A stretch of DNA of 22,908 bases from Lachnospiraceae bacterium (GCA_003542935.1 DPJQ01000002.1:1-22908), one strand, 5' to 3'; counted from the first letter of the stretch, positions 5,477 to 14,230 are shown. Notes: a model not told the origin generated them from the letters alone. Program-made: numbers and translations.

Positions 5477-7882
5477 ATGAGTAAGCGTATATATATAGGA
5501 AGCCGGGAAAGCCGGCTGGCGGTGGTGCAGAGTGAACAGGTGATGGCGTGGATCAAAGAACATCATCCGGAACTGGATGTACAGCTTCTGACGATGAAGA
5601 CCACCGGCGACAGGATATTGGATCGCAGGCTGGACAAGATCGGAGGGAAAGGGCTGTTCGTCAAAGAGCTGGATAAGGCTCTTTCGGAAGGCAGGAGCGA
5701 TCTGTCGGTGCACAGCCTGAAAGATATGCCCATGGAGATACCCAAAGAGCTTCCGATCGTGGCATTTTCCGCCAGGGAAGATCCGCGGGATGTGCTGGTG
5801 CTGCCGGAAGGGGTCAGGGAGCTGGATTTGTCTAAACCTATTGGATGTTCCAGTCTGCGGCGGATGCTGCAATTGAAAAAACTGTATCCCGGGGCAACTT
5901 TTGCCAATATCCGGGGAAATGTACTGACCAGATTGGAGAAAGTGGACAGCGGCGAGTACGCGGCCACGGTGCTGGCGGCTGCGGGCCTTGGGCGGCTGGG
6001 CCTTTTACACAGGGCTTCCCGATATTTTACAGTGGAAGAAATGCTTCCTGCCGCCGGACAGGGGATTCTGGCCGTGCAGGGCAGGGAAAGGGAGGATTAC
6101 GGTTATCTGGAAGGGTTTGAGGATCGGGACGCCGCGCTGGCGGGCCGCAGTGAACGTGCCTTTGTCCGGGCGTTGGACGGTGGCTGCACATCGCCGGTAG
6201 CCGCCTATGGGGCAGTACAGGGCGGGCAGATCTTTCTGACAGGACTGTATTATGATGAGGAGACAGAAAACTGGGCCAGGGGAACACTGGCCGGTGATGT
6301 CGCCCGGACCGAGGCGCTGGGCCAGGAGCTGGCAGAAAAACTGAGGCGGCAGGCCGGAGAAGAAAAAAAATCTCCCGGGAAAGTCTTTCTGGTGGGCGCC
6401 GGTCCGGGAGATGCCGAGCTTCTGACCGTCAAGGGGAAACAGGTGATCGATGAGGCCGATGTGATCGTTTACGACAGCCTGGTAGGCGACGGAGTGCTGG
6501 GGATGATTCCGGATACTGTCCGTACAGTCAATGTGGGGAAACGTTCCGGCCATCACATAAAATCTCAGTATGAGACGAACCGGATCCTGCTGGAAGAGGC
6601 GGAAGCCGGACAACGGGTTGTACGGCTCAAGGGAGGAGATCCCTTCCTCTTCGGCCGGGGCGGTGAGGAGCTGGAGCTTCTGGCGGCAAACCATATTCCC
6701 TTTGAAGTGGTTCCGGGGGTGACTTCCGCTCTGGCGGTTCCGGCTTATAATGGCATTCCGGTGACTCACAGGGATTATTGCTCGTCTGTGCATATCGTGA
6801 CCGGCCACAAAAAGGCCGGCGAGGTATTTACCTGTGATTTTGAAGCCCTGGTGCGCACGGGGGGAACCCTGGTGTTTTTGATGGGTATGTCGGCTCTAGA
6901 AGATATCTGCAATGGCCTGGTGAATGCGGGCATGGATCCGGATATGCCCGCAGCAGTTCTGCAGCAAGGCACCACCGCCGGCCAGAGACGGGCAGTGGCG
7001 ACGGTATCTACCCTGAAAGAAGAAGCTCTGCGCCGGGATATGGGGACACCGGCAATCATTGTGGTGGGCCGGGTCTGCGCCTTATCGGAAAAATTTGCCT
7101 GGTATGAGAAGCTGCCCCTGCAGGGGATGAAAGTGGCGGTGACAAGACCGAGAGATTTAATCTCACAGATGGCTGCGAAATTACGGGCCCTGGGGGCGGA
7201 AGTGCTGGAAATGCCTGCCATAAGTACAGAGCGTATAGAAAATAATGAGGCGCTTAAGAAAGCGATTGCTTCCCTGGGTGATTATCAGTGGATTGCCTTT
7301 ACCAGTCCTACCGGTGTAAAAGTGTTTTTCGAGGAGCTGAAAGAGGCAGGCAAGGATATCCGCGCTCTGGGTAAAGTGCGGATCGCATCCATTGGCAGGG
7401 GAACGTCCAGGGAACTGGAACGGATGGGTATATTTGCCGATCTTATGCCGGAAATATATGACGGCGCCCATCTCGGTCAGGCCATGGCCGGCCGCTGCGA
7501 GTGGAGGGCACGGATATTGATCCCCCGGGCCGAGATCGGCAACCGTGAGATCATAGAAGAGCTGGGCAGGAGGGATGATCTGGAGATAACGGATATAGCC
7601 ACATATCATACCCTCTATAAAACCGGAGAGATATTAGATCCGAAGGCGGCTTTTGAGACGGGAGATGTAGATCTGGCCGTGTTTACCAGCGCTTCGACCG
7701 TGCGCGGCTTCGCGGCGGCTACAGAGGGACTGGATTATGCAAAAGTGAGGGCAGCCTGCATAGGAAAACAGACGGCGGCGGAGGCCGGAGGCTATGGCAT
7801 GGAGTGCCATGTGTCAAAAGCGGCATCCATGGACAGTCTGGTGGATTTGATCGTGGAGATTGCAGGAGAGCGAAGGAGGTAA
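5477..7882 (+). CDS. hemC-cobA-hemD: Fused porphobilinogen deaminase / uroporphyrinogen-III methyltransferase / uroporphyrinogen-III synthase
   Basis: A single 801-residue protein joins three consecutive enzymes. Residues about 1-292 are HemC, with IGSRESRLA, VHSLKDMP (D83), GCSSLRR and the dipyrromethane-cofactor cysteine C237 in DGGCTSPVA. Residues about 301-545 are the SAM-dependent methyltransferase CobA/SUMT, with VGAGPGDAELLTVKG, VRLKGGDPFLFGRGGEE and VPGVTSA. Residues about 550-801 are HemD, with VAVTRPR, FTSPTGVKVFF and a terminal VFTSAST segment. Four porphobilinogens would be polymerised, cyclised to uroporphyrinogen III and methylated to precorrin-2 by one chain. ATG 5477 has AAAGGAG six bases upstream. 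All three parts look complete. hemB follows two bases after the stop codon. Confidence 0.96.
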   Translation: MSKRIYIGSRESRLAVVQSEQVMAWIKEHHPELDVQLLTMKTTGDRILDRRLDKIGGKGLFVKELDKALSEGRSDLSVHSLKDMPMEIPKELPIVAFSAREDPRDVLVLPEGVRELDLSKPIGCSSLRRMLQLKKLYPGATFANIRGNVLTRLEKVDSGEYAATVLAAAGLGRLGLLHRASRYFTVEEMLPAAGQGILAVQGREREDYGYLEGFEDRDAALAGRSERAFVRALDGGCTSPVAAYGAVQGGQIFLTGLYYDEETENWARGTLAGDVARTEALGQELAEKLRRQAGEEKKSPGKVFLVGAGPGDAELLTVKGKQVIDEADVIVYDSLVGDGVLGMIPDTVRTVNVGKRSGHHIKSQYETNRILLEEAEAGQRVVRLKGGDPFLFGRGGEELELLAANHIPFEVVPGVTSALAVPAYNGIPVTHRDYCSSVHIVTGHKKAGEVFTCDFEALVRTGGTLVFLMGMSALEDICNGLVNAGMDPDMPAAVLQQGTTAGQRRAVATVSTLKEEALRRDMGTPAIIVVGRVCALSEKFAWYEKLPLQGMKVAVTRPRDLISQMAAKLRALGAEVLEMPAISTERIENNEALKKAIASLGDYQWIAFTSPTGVKVFFEELKEAGKDIRALGKVRIASIGRGTSRELERMGIFADLMPEIYDGAHLGQAMAGRCEWRARILIPRAEIGNREIIEELGRRDDLEITDIATYHTLYKTGEILDPKAAFETGDVDLAVFTSASTVRGFAAATEGLDYAKVRAACIGKQTAAEAGGYGMECHVSKAASMDSLVDLIVEIAGERRR

Positions 7883-7884
7883 CA

Positions 7885-8868
7885 ATGGATTTATTAAAGA
7901 GACCGAGAAGATTGCGCGGCGGCGACAGTATCCGCCGGATGGTGCGGGAGACCAGGATGGATAAGTCGTCTCTGATCTATCCGATGTTTGTGATGGACGG
8001 AGAAGACAAGGTGGAGGAAATTCCCTCTATGCCGGGACAGTATCGGTATACATTGGATCATATGGGAGAGAAGCTGCAGCGGCTGTCAGATGCGGGTGTG
8101 GGCAGTGTGATGTTTTTTGGCATTCCTGCCGTGAAAGACGCCATGGGGTCTCAGGCATACGCTGATGACGGCATTGTCCAGCGGGCGCTGCGTCGGGCGA
8201 AAGAAGAGTTCCCCGGGCTGTACTATATTACGGATGTGTGCATGTGTGAGTATACCTCTCATGGCCATTGCGGGGTTCTCTGCGGCCATGATGTGGAAAA
8301 TGACGCCACGCTGGATCTGCTGGCCCGTACGGCCCTGTCCCATGTGCAGGCCGGGGCCGATATGGTGGCCCCCTCGGATATGATGGACGGACGCATATTG
8401 GCCATCCGCAACAGGCTGGATGAAAACGGATTTAAAGAAACGCCGATTATGTCCTATGCGGTCAAGTATGCCTCTGCATTTTACGGCCCGTTCCGGGAGG
8501 CGGCCGGTTCCGCACCGTCCTTCGGTGACCGTAAATCCTACCAGATGGATCCCCACAACAGCCGGGAAGGTGTGAAAGAAGCTCTTCTCGATGTGGATGA
8601 GGGGGCAGATATTGTCATGGTGAAACCGGCTATGAATTATCTGGATATGATCACCCGGGTGCGGGAGGTAACGAACGTTCCCGTGGCTGCCTACAGTACC
8701 AGCGCCGAGTATGCGATGGTGAAAGCTGCCGCCGCAAATGATTGGGTGGATGAGGAACGGATCATGTGCGAGATGGCGGTCAGTGCTTACAGGGCCGGCG
8801 CACAGATCTATCTGACCTATTATGCGAAGGAGCTGGCGAAATGTATGGATGAGGGGAGGATCGGCTGA
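7885..8868 (+). CDS. hemB: Porphobilinogen synthase (delta-aminolevulinate dehydratase, HemB)
   Basis: HemB condenses two 5-aminolevulinates to porphobilinogen. The 327-residue protein has the two active-site lysines, K194 in SYAVKYASAFYGPFR and the Schiff-base K247 in IVMVKPAMNYLD. It also has the Cys-rich zinc site C119, C121 and C129 in DVCMCEYTSHGHCG, which points to a zinc-dependent rather than magnesium-only enzyme. ATG 7885 follows AAGGAGG, which overlaps the end of the preceding fusion gene, so the two are probably translationally coupled. The stop codon overlaps the hemL start (TGATG). Confidence 0.97.
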   Translation: MDLLKRPRRLRGGDSIRRMVRETRMDKSSLIYPMFVMDGEDKVEEIPSMPGQYRYTLDHMGEKLQRLSDAGVGSVMFFGIPAVKDAMGSQAYADDGIVQRALRRAKEEFPGLYYITDVCMCEYTSHGHCGVLCGHDVENDATLDLLARTALSHVQAGADMVAPSDMMDGRILAIRNRLDENGFKETPIMSYAVKYASAFYGPFREAAGSAPSFGDRKSYQMDPHNSREGVKEALLDVDEGADIVMVKPAMNYLDMITRVREVTNVPVAAYSTSAEYAMVKAAAANDWVDEERIMCEMAVSAYRAGAQIYLTYYAKELAKCMDEGRIG

Positions 8869-10157
8869 TGGAGGCAAAAAGATCGGCTGCCCTGTTTGAA
8901 CGGGCGGTAAAATGTATTCCCGGCGGTGTGAACAGTCCGGTGCGGGCTTACGGTTCCGTGGGCATGACGCCGCGTTTTATCCAGGGAGCTAACGGCCCCT
9001 ATGTGTTCGACGAGGACGGAAATAAATATATTGACTATATCGGTTCCTGGGGCCCGATGATCCTGGGGCACAACAATCCGATGATATTGGAGGCGGTGGT
9101 TAAAACCTGTCAAAGCGGCCTCAGTTTTGGAGCGGCCACCCGGCTGGAGGTGGAGATGGCAGAGTTTATCTGCCAGAATATCAGACACATGGATATGGTT
9201 CGTATGGTCAATTCCGGTACAGAGGCGGTCATGAGCGCAATCCGTGCGGCCAGAGGATATACGGGGCGGAACATTATCGTAAAATTTGCGGGCTGCTATC
9301 ACGGCCATTGCGATGCCATGCTGGTCAAGGCCGGTTCCGGTGTGATGACGGCGGGAATTCCGGACAGCGCCGGGGTGCCGAAGGGCTGCACACAGGACAC
9401 TATGACGGCGGTTTACAATGATCTGGACAGTGTGAGAGAGATTTTCTCCCGGTACCCTGATCAGGTGGCGGCGGTGATCGTGGAGCCGGTGGCTGCCAAT
9501 ATGGGGGTGGTACTGCCGGAGGACGGTTTTCTGCAGGGGCTGCAGGAGCTGTGCCGTGCCAACGGGGCCGTGTTTATTCTGGACGAAGTGATCACCGGAT
9601 TCCGTCTGGCCTTTGGCGGTGCGGCGGAATACTATGGGCTGGAGCCGGATCTGCGCACTTACGGTAAGATCATAGGTGCGGGTATGCCGGTGGGGGCTTA
9701 CGGCGGTAAGAAGGAGATCATGGAGATGGTAGCCCCGGTGGGCCCGGTATATCAGGCCGGTACTTTGAGCGGCAATCCCGTGGCCATGGCGGCGGGGCTG
9801 GCACAACTCAGGTTCCTGTATGAGAATCCCCGGGTATACTCGCAGATGGCGGATACGGCTGCCCTGCTTTTCGACGGCATGGAGAAGCTGCTGGCGAAGT
9901 ATGAGATTCCCTGCACAATGAACCGCATCGCTTCCCTGGGCTGCCTGTACTTTACCCGGGAGCACGTGACGAATTATGAGATTGCCGGACATTCGGATAC
10001 GGAGGCGTTTGCCGGATATTTCAGGTATATGATCGATCATGGTATTCACCTGGGGCCGTCCCAGTTCGAGGCCATGTTTATCTCGGCCAGCCATACAGAG
10101 GAGACCACAGAGGAGACTCTGGCGGCCTTTGAGGGGTGGTTAAAAGAAGGGAAGTAA
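8868..10157 (+). CDS. hemL: Glutamate-1-semialdehyde 2,1-aminomutase (HemL)
   Basis: HemL is a PLP enzyme that moves the amino group of glutamate-1-semialdehyde to give 5-aminolevulinate, directly after HemA. The 429-residue length is standard. Visible motifs include SPVRAYGSV near the N-terminus, the NSGTEAVMSAIRAARGYTG cofactor region, CYHGHCDAMLVKAGSG, the PLP-contacting D239 in FILDEVITGFR, and the Schiff-base lysine K267 in YGKIIGAGMPVGAYGG. The ATG overlaps the hemB stop codon by one base, and GGGGAGG lies about nine bases upstream. It is the last gene of the operon and is followed by a strong terminator. Confidence 0.97.
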   Translation: MEAKRSAALFERAVKCIPGGVNSPVRAYGSVGMTPRFIQGANGPYVFDEDGNKYIDYIGSWGPMILGHNNPMILEAVVKTCQSGLSFGAATRLEVEMAEFICQNIRHMDMVRMVNSGTEAVMSAIRAARGYTGRNIIVKFAGCYHGHCDAMLVKAGSGVMTAGIPDSAGVPKGCTQDTMTAVYNDLDSVREIFSRYPDQVAAVIVEPVAANMGVVLPEDGFLQGLQELCRANGAVFILDEVITGFRLAFGGAAEYYGLEPDLRTYGKIIGAGMPVGAYGGKKEIMEMVAPVGPVYQAGTLSGNPVAMAAGLAQLRFLYENPRVYSQMADTAALLFDGMEKLLAKYEIPCTMNRIASLGCLYFTREHVTNYEIAGHSDTEAFAGYFRYMIDHGIHLGPSQFEAMFISASHTEETTEETLAAFEGWLKEGK

Positions 10158-10178
10158 AAGAATTTACAGACAGAAAGG

Positions 10179-10220
10179 GCTGCCGGTCTTCTTTAGTAAG
10201 GGAGATACGGCAGCTTTTTT
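10179..10220 (+). terminator. Rho-independent terminator of the hem operon
   Basis: GCTGCCG (10179-10185) pairs perfectly with CGGCAGC (10208-10214), followed by six T. The inner part can extend the stem (TCTTCTT with AAGGGAGA, through G-T pairs), giving a long hairpin. It begins 22 nt after the hemL stop codon. Confidence 0.9.
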
Positions 10221-10227
10221 GTCCATG

Positions 10228-10306
10228 GATACGCAAGGCTACGGTTTATCCCTGATTATGCTAAAATGTGCATGTTTTGTGCGTATCTTACGCGATACAT
10301 ACGTAA
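10228..10306. repeat. Dyad-rich region upstream of the recombinase gene
   Basis: GATACGCA (10228-10235) and TGCGTATC (10280-10287) are a perfect 8-bp inverted pair. Overlapping shorter dyads follow: GCGTA/TACGC (10281-10285, 10289-10293), GTATC/GATAC (10283-10287, 10294-10298) and TTACG/CGTAA (10288-10292, 10302-10306). Such clustering before a serine recombinase gene is what a recombination or autoregulatory site would look like, but no known site consensus is matched. Confidence 0.4.
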
Positions 10307-10366
10307 AAAAGAGAACTGCATAAAACAATTTAAGTTATGTTAAGTGATTGCACAAAGGAGGAACAA

Positions 10367-11008
10367 ATGGGAGCAGTATACGGTTATGTGCGTGTGAGCA
10401 CCAGGGAGCAGAACGAGGACAGGCAGCTTTTGGCATTAAGGGAGAAAAAAATACCGAAGAAAAACATTCATATAGACAAACAGTCGGGAAAAGATTTCAA
10501 TCGCCCGATGTATCTGCGGATGCTGAGAAAATTGAAGAAGGATGATCTGATCTATATCAAGAGTATTGACCGGCTGGGGCGCAACTACGAGGAGATCCTG
10601 GAGCAGTGGCGGATTCTGACCAAGGAAAAGAAGGTGGATATTGTTGTGCTGGATATGCCTCTTTTGGATACCCGGCGGGGTAAAGATTTGATGGGAACAT
10701 TTCTGAGTGATATTGTGCTTCAGGTGTTGTCTTTTGTGGCGGAAAACGAGCGAAAAAATATCCGGGAGCGGCAGAAGGAGGGCATAGAGGCGGCCAAAAT
10801 GCGGGGCGTACAGTTTGGCAGGCCACAGGCATCGATGCCGGATAATTTCGGGACGGTGTGCACCATGTGGATTAACAAAGAGATATCGGGAGAAGAGGCG
10901 GCGAAGAAATGTAATCTGACGAGGGCGACGTTTTACAGGAAGGCGAATATTCAGAAAAATTTCACGGGTCAGGAATGCGCACTGGCTGCAAATTCCGTGA
11001 GAACATGA
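10367..11008 (+). CDS. Small serine recombinase (resolvase/invertase family)
   Basis: The 213-residue protein has the resolvase catalytic domain: YGYVRVSTREQNEDRQ with the expected nucleophile S11, then IDKQSGKDFNRP, IKSIDRLGRNYEEI and the long E helix around VAENERKNIRERQKEGIEAAK. A short C-terminal helix-turn-helix (about residues 166-195, SGEEAAKKCNLTRATFYRK) would bind DNA, as in Hin/Gin and Tn3-type enzymes. ATG 10367 has AAAGGAGG five bases upstream; an upstream in-frame ATG at 10337 has no such site. The typical length for this class is about 180-210. There is no transposase, plasmid or phage gene nearby, so its target is unknown. The upstream dyads are candidates. Confidence 0.93.
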   Translation: MGAVYGYVRVSTREQNEDRQLLALREKKIPKKNIHIDKQSGKDFNRPMYLRMLRKLKKDDLIYIKSIDRLGRNYEEILEQWRILTKEKKVDIVVLDMPLLDTRRGKDLMGTFLSDIVLQVLSFVAENERKNIRERQKEGIEAAKMRGVQFGRPQASMPDNFGTVCTMWINKEISGEEAAKKCNLTRATFYRKANIQKNFTGQECALAANSVRT

Positions 11009-11042
11009 TGCACATGAAATAAAAAACGATCCCACAATTTTT

Positions 11043-11068
11043 CCTGGCTTGAAAAAGCCGGGATTTTT
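11043..11068 (+). terminator. Terminator after the recombinase gene
   Basis: CCTGGCTT (11043-11050) and AAGCCGGG (11055-11062) form an 8-bp stem with one G-T pair and a GAAA loop, followed by A and five T. It lies 34 nt after the recombinase stop codon. Its loop contains part of the -35 element of the next promoter. Confidence 0.8.
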
Positions 11069-11076
11069 GTTACAAT
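11049..11076 (+). promoter_or_regulatory. Sigma-A-type promoter of the membrane sensor kinase
   Basis: TTGAAA (11049-11054), a 16-bp spacer and TACAAT (11071-11076) fit a sigma-A promoter. Transcription would start near 11083, giving a leader of about 55 nt. The -35 element is embedded in the preceding terminator hairpin. Confidence 0.65.
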
Positions 11077-11138
11077 AGAAGGATATAGACATAAAGTCCC
11101 TGTGGTAACGTGGCATTCAGGAGAGGGTAGCAATTATT

Positions 11139-14120
11139 ATGAATATAAGCAAACAAAAACAATTATTTAAGAAAATACGGAACAATATCATCGTTCTGGC
11201 AATGTTTGTTCTCGTGGTTTTACTCTGCACAGGCATTCTGCGCAGAGCATTGACAGTGAATACAAATAAGATGGGCCTCACACTGGTGGAAAACTATTCC
11301 TCGTCGGAGGCAAGTAATATGAGTGCCTGTGAGGCGATCCTGACCATCAGTGTGAATTATATTGCGGAGCGTGAGCGTGACAATGTATCTGTGGAGGAGC
11401 TCAGAGAAAGCCTGTATCCTTTGATGGATGGGCTGACAGATATGTATGGTTCGGAGAATATTCAGATTTACGGCAAAGTCCTTGACGGTACTCAGATGGT
11501 GTCCAATGATCCGAAGATAAACGCTATGACGGAATATGATGTTACGGCTACGGATTATTATCAGGGAGCGATGGCTGCAAATGGTGAGACTTACATATCT
11601 CCGGTCTATACGGATGCCGTGACAGGGTGCCCCGTGGTGACCATGTGCAAAGCTGTCCCGGATTCCGGCAGTTTTCTGGCTGTTGATATGATGTTTTCTT
11701 ATTTTGAGATGAATAATAAGGAGCTGATGCTGCCCGACGGAGCGTCCTACTATTTGGTCGGCAGGGAGGGGACGCTGTTTTATTATAAGACTTCCCTTGA
11801 ACATCAATATGATGATTTTCAGGAGTGGCTCCATGGAATTATGCAGGGGATAGACAGCAAAAAAGAAAACGAGGTATTGGAAAACATCCGGGATATAGAT
11901 GGCGCTTCCCGTAATTTATACTGCCATCAGATGGACAATGGATGGACGGCAATTCTGACGATACCCAAAGATGAGATCCTTTCCGGTGCGGATACTTTTA
12001 ATTATATAAGTGTTGGCCTTGTTTTTCTGGGAATTGCGCTGGTTATTTTTCAGACATTTCGGAATTATAAGCAGGAAATGCAAAAGCAGGCGCTTCAGGA
12101 AGAGCGCGACCAGATGGTGGGACGGCATCGGGTGTATCAGAATGCGATGAACAGTACGGCGCGGGCATATCAGGCTATTTACTATATTGATGTGGTCAAG
12201 GGCAAGTATGAGATGCTCTACCCGCATCGGGGTAAAGAGGCGGAATCCGGTGATTACGAAACGGAATTCGTGGCAAGCCGTTTTTCGGCGGGAATTATTG
12301 CGGAAGAGAATCGGGAGGAAATTCGAAAATTTTTTGAATTATCCACTATTTTGGAACGGTTCAGGAAAGAAGATCATCTGGAGATTCAGTACAAGCGGAA
12401 GAAAGAAGAAGGCGGATATGGGTGGTATTCTGCTGTGGTTACCGTGGCGGAAATGGGGGATGTTCAGCCGTCTGCCATCACGGTGACAGTCCGCAGTATT
12501 GATGAGATCATTCACAGAGAAGAGGAACAGAAGGAGATGCTGGCGCTGGCGGCAGAACGCGCGGAATCAGCCAATCATGCGAAGAGCGATTTCCTGTCCA
12601 GAATGAGCCATGATATCCGTACGCCGATGAATGCCATTATGGGTATGACCGCTGTTGCAAGCATGCATATAGACGAGAAAGAGCGAGTTTTAGATGCTCT
12701 TGGAAAAATTACGGTTTCCGGCAAACATTTGCTGGGACTGATCAATGAAGTACTGGATATGAGCCGGATTGAGAGCGGTAAAGTCAGCCTTACGGAAACA
12801 GCTTTTAATCTGTCCGATACCATAAACAGCCTGCTGACAATTTTTCATACACAGATGGAGGCCAAAGGACTGGAGCTGAATGTCAGTATCGCCAGTCTGG
12901 AGCATGAGGACGTGATCGGTGATGAGCAGCGTCTGCAGCAGATTTTTATGAATATCATGGGAAACGCGGTGAAATTTACACCTGAGAGTGGCAGGGTAAG
13001 TATTTATATTGAAGAACTGCCGTCTAATATAGAGGGCAGCGGATACTATAAATTTGTTTTTGAAGATACCGGAATCGGTATGGAAAAGGAGTACATAGAG
13101 ACTATTTTTGAACCGTTTTCCCGCGCGGCGGATTCCCGTACCGGGAAAATAGAGGGAACGGGCCTGGGTATGGCTATAGCAGTCAATATTGCCCGCATGA
13201 TGAATGGCGATATACGGGTGGAAAGCGTACCCGGTGAGGGTTCTTCATTTACAGTTCTGGTTTATCTGAAACTGAATGATGTTACCCAGGCGGATATCGA
13301 TGCATTTGCGGGTCTTAAGGCATTGGTGGTAGATGATGAGATGGATGCCTGCGAGAGTGCCTGTGATATTCTGGACAGTCTCCGTATGGATACGGAATAT
13401 GTACTCGACGGGGATACTGCCGTCAGACGTATTGTGGAGGCCAGGGAGAAGGAGGAGAATTTCTCCGTGGTGCTCCTTGACTGGAAAATGCCGGATAAGG
13501 ACGGCGTGGATACGGCCAGGGATATCCGGAGAGTGGTGGGAAATGACATTTCCATAATTATCTTGTCCGCCTATGACTGGCCGGATATCGAGGCGGAGGC
13601 ATTGGCGGCCGGCGTGAATGCGTTTATCGAGAAACCTTTGTTTAAATCCAGGCTGATCAGGGTGCTCAAGGATGTGCTTGGGCTGGAAAATGAAGAAAAG
13701 CAGGCGACGGCACTGGAAAATTTTCAGCAGCAGAATTTTGAGGGAAAAAGGGTTTTGCTGGTGGAGGATAATGAGTTGAATATTGAGGTGGCTGCCGAGC
13801 TCCTGGATGTGGTGGGTATCCAGGTGGAGAAGGCGCTGAACGGGAAGCTGGCGGTGGAGTGTGTGTTGGGGCATGAGCCCGGTTATTTTGACCTGATTTT
13901 TATGGATATCCAGATGCCGGTCATGGACGGCTACCGGGCGGCCCGGGCTATTCGTTCCTCCGGACGGGAAGATTTGGCGGATATTCCGATCATCGCCATG
14001 ACAGCGGACGCTTTTGCGGACGATATCCGGAGAGCGGAGGCGGCGGGGATGAACGGCCACATATCAAAGCCCGTGGATGTTGAGAAGCTGGAAAATATGC
14101 TGCGGGCATGGATAAAGTAA
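11139..14120 (+). CDS. Membrane-bound hybrid sensor histidine kinase with two receiver domains
   Basis: The 993-residue protein has, in order: a transmembrane segment (about 16-34); an extracellular sensor of about 250 residues (35-285), Cache-like in length and position; a second transmembrane segment (about 288-306); a linker and PAS-like region (about 310-455); a HisKA domain with phosphoacceptor H491 in SRMSHDIRTPMNAI; and an HATPase domain (N box MNIMGNAVKF around 604-613, G1 FEDTGIG, G2 IEGTGLGMAI). Two receivers follow. REC1 (about 726-848) has D781 in LLDWKMPD and K832. REC2 (about 870-993) has D923 in FMDIQMPVMD and K977. Both receivers keep their key residues. There is no HPt or DNA-binding output, so signalling must continue through a separate partner. 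The ATG follows AGGAGAGGG at a slightly long distance. The ligand is unknown. Confidence 0.95.
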   Translation: MNISKQKQLFKKIRNNIIVLAMFVLVVLLCTGILRRALTVNTNKMGLTLVENYSSSEASNMSACEAILTISVNYIAERERDNVSVEELRESLYPLMDGLTDMYGSENIQIYGKVLDGTQMVSNDPKINAMTEYDVTATDYYQGAMAANGETYISPVYTDAVTGCPVVTMCKAVPDSGSFLAVDMMFSYFEMNNKELMLPDGASYYLVGREGTLFYYKTSLEHQYDDFQEWLHGIMQGIDSKKENEVLENIRDIDGASRNLYCHQMDNGWTAILTIPKDEILSGADTFNYISVGLVFLGIALVIFQTFRNYKQEMQKQALQEERDQMVGRHRVYQNAMNSTARAYQAIYYIDVVKGKYEMLYPHRGKEAESGDYETEFVASRFSAGIIAEENREEIRKFFELSTILERFRKEDHLEIQYKRKKEEGGYGWYSAVVTVAEMGDVQPSAITVTVRSIDEIIHREEEQKEMLALAAERAESANHAKSDFLSRMSHDIRTPMNAIMGMTAVASMHIDEKERVLDALGKITVSGKHLLGLINEVLDMSRIESGKVSLTETAFNLSDTINSLLTIFHTQMEAKGLELNVSIASLEHEDVIGDEQRLQQIFMNIMGNAVKFTPESGRVSIYIEELPSNIEGSGYYKFVFEDTGIGMEKEYIETIFEPFSRAADSRTGKIEGTGLGMAIAVNIARMMNGDIRVESVPGEGSSFTVLVYLKLNDVTQADIDAFAGLKALVVDDEMDACESACDILDSLRMDTEYVLDGDTAVRRIVEAREKEENFSVVLLDWKMPDKDGVDTARDIRRVVGNDISIIILSAYDWPDIEAEALAAGVNAFIEKPLFKSRLIRVLKDVLGLENEEKQATALENFQQQNFEGKRVLLVEDNELNIEVAAELLDVVGIQVEKALNGKLAVECVLGHEPGYFDLIFMDIQMPVMDGYRAARAIRSSGREDLADIPIIAMTADAFADDIRRAEAAGMNGHISKPVDVEKLENMLRAWIK

Positions 14121-14140
14121 TGCTGGTTACAGTTCAGCCA

Positions 14141-14165
14141 GGTCTGTGCATTTACTGCACAGACC
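14141..14165 (+). other. Perfect 10-bp hairpin after the kinase gene
   Basis: GGTCTGTGCA (14141-14150), loop TTTAC and TGCACAGACC (14156-14165) form a perfect stem, 21 nt after the kinase stop codon. No T run follows, so it is not a standard Rho-independent terminator. It may protect the 3' end of the message or bind a protein. Confidence 0.65.
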
Positions 14166-14180
14166 GTGAGAATACATATG

Positions 14181-14230
14181 GCAAGCCAAGAGTGCTGCGG
14201 GAATTTCCGGCTATGGCTTGCAGATTTTTT
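14181..14230 (+). terminator. Terminator before alaS
   Basis: GCAAGCCA (14181-14188) pairs with TGGCTTGC (14214-14221). The enclosed 25 nt can form an inner CGGG/TCCG stem. AGA and six T (14225-14230) follow. The 3' arm contains the start of the alaS promoter -35 element. Confidence 0.7.

Noticed and set aside
8820..10094. Long open frame on the minus strand (424 codons) opposite hemL
   Set aside because: hemL is certain on the plus strand. The antisense product is rich in His and Arg, matches no family and begins without a proper initiation site.
10158..11138. Mobile element or integrated phage around the recombinase
   Set aside because: There is only one recombinase gene. No transposase, integrase attachment duplication, terminal repeats or phage genes were seen on either side.
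13245..14060. 271-codon minus-strand frame opposite the receiver domains of the kinase
   Set aside because: It is a reverse-complement shadow of conserved receiver sequence. The same kind of frame appears opposite the second kinase's receiver.
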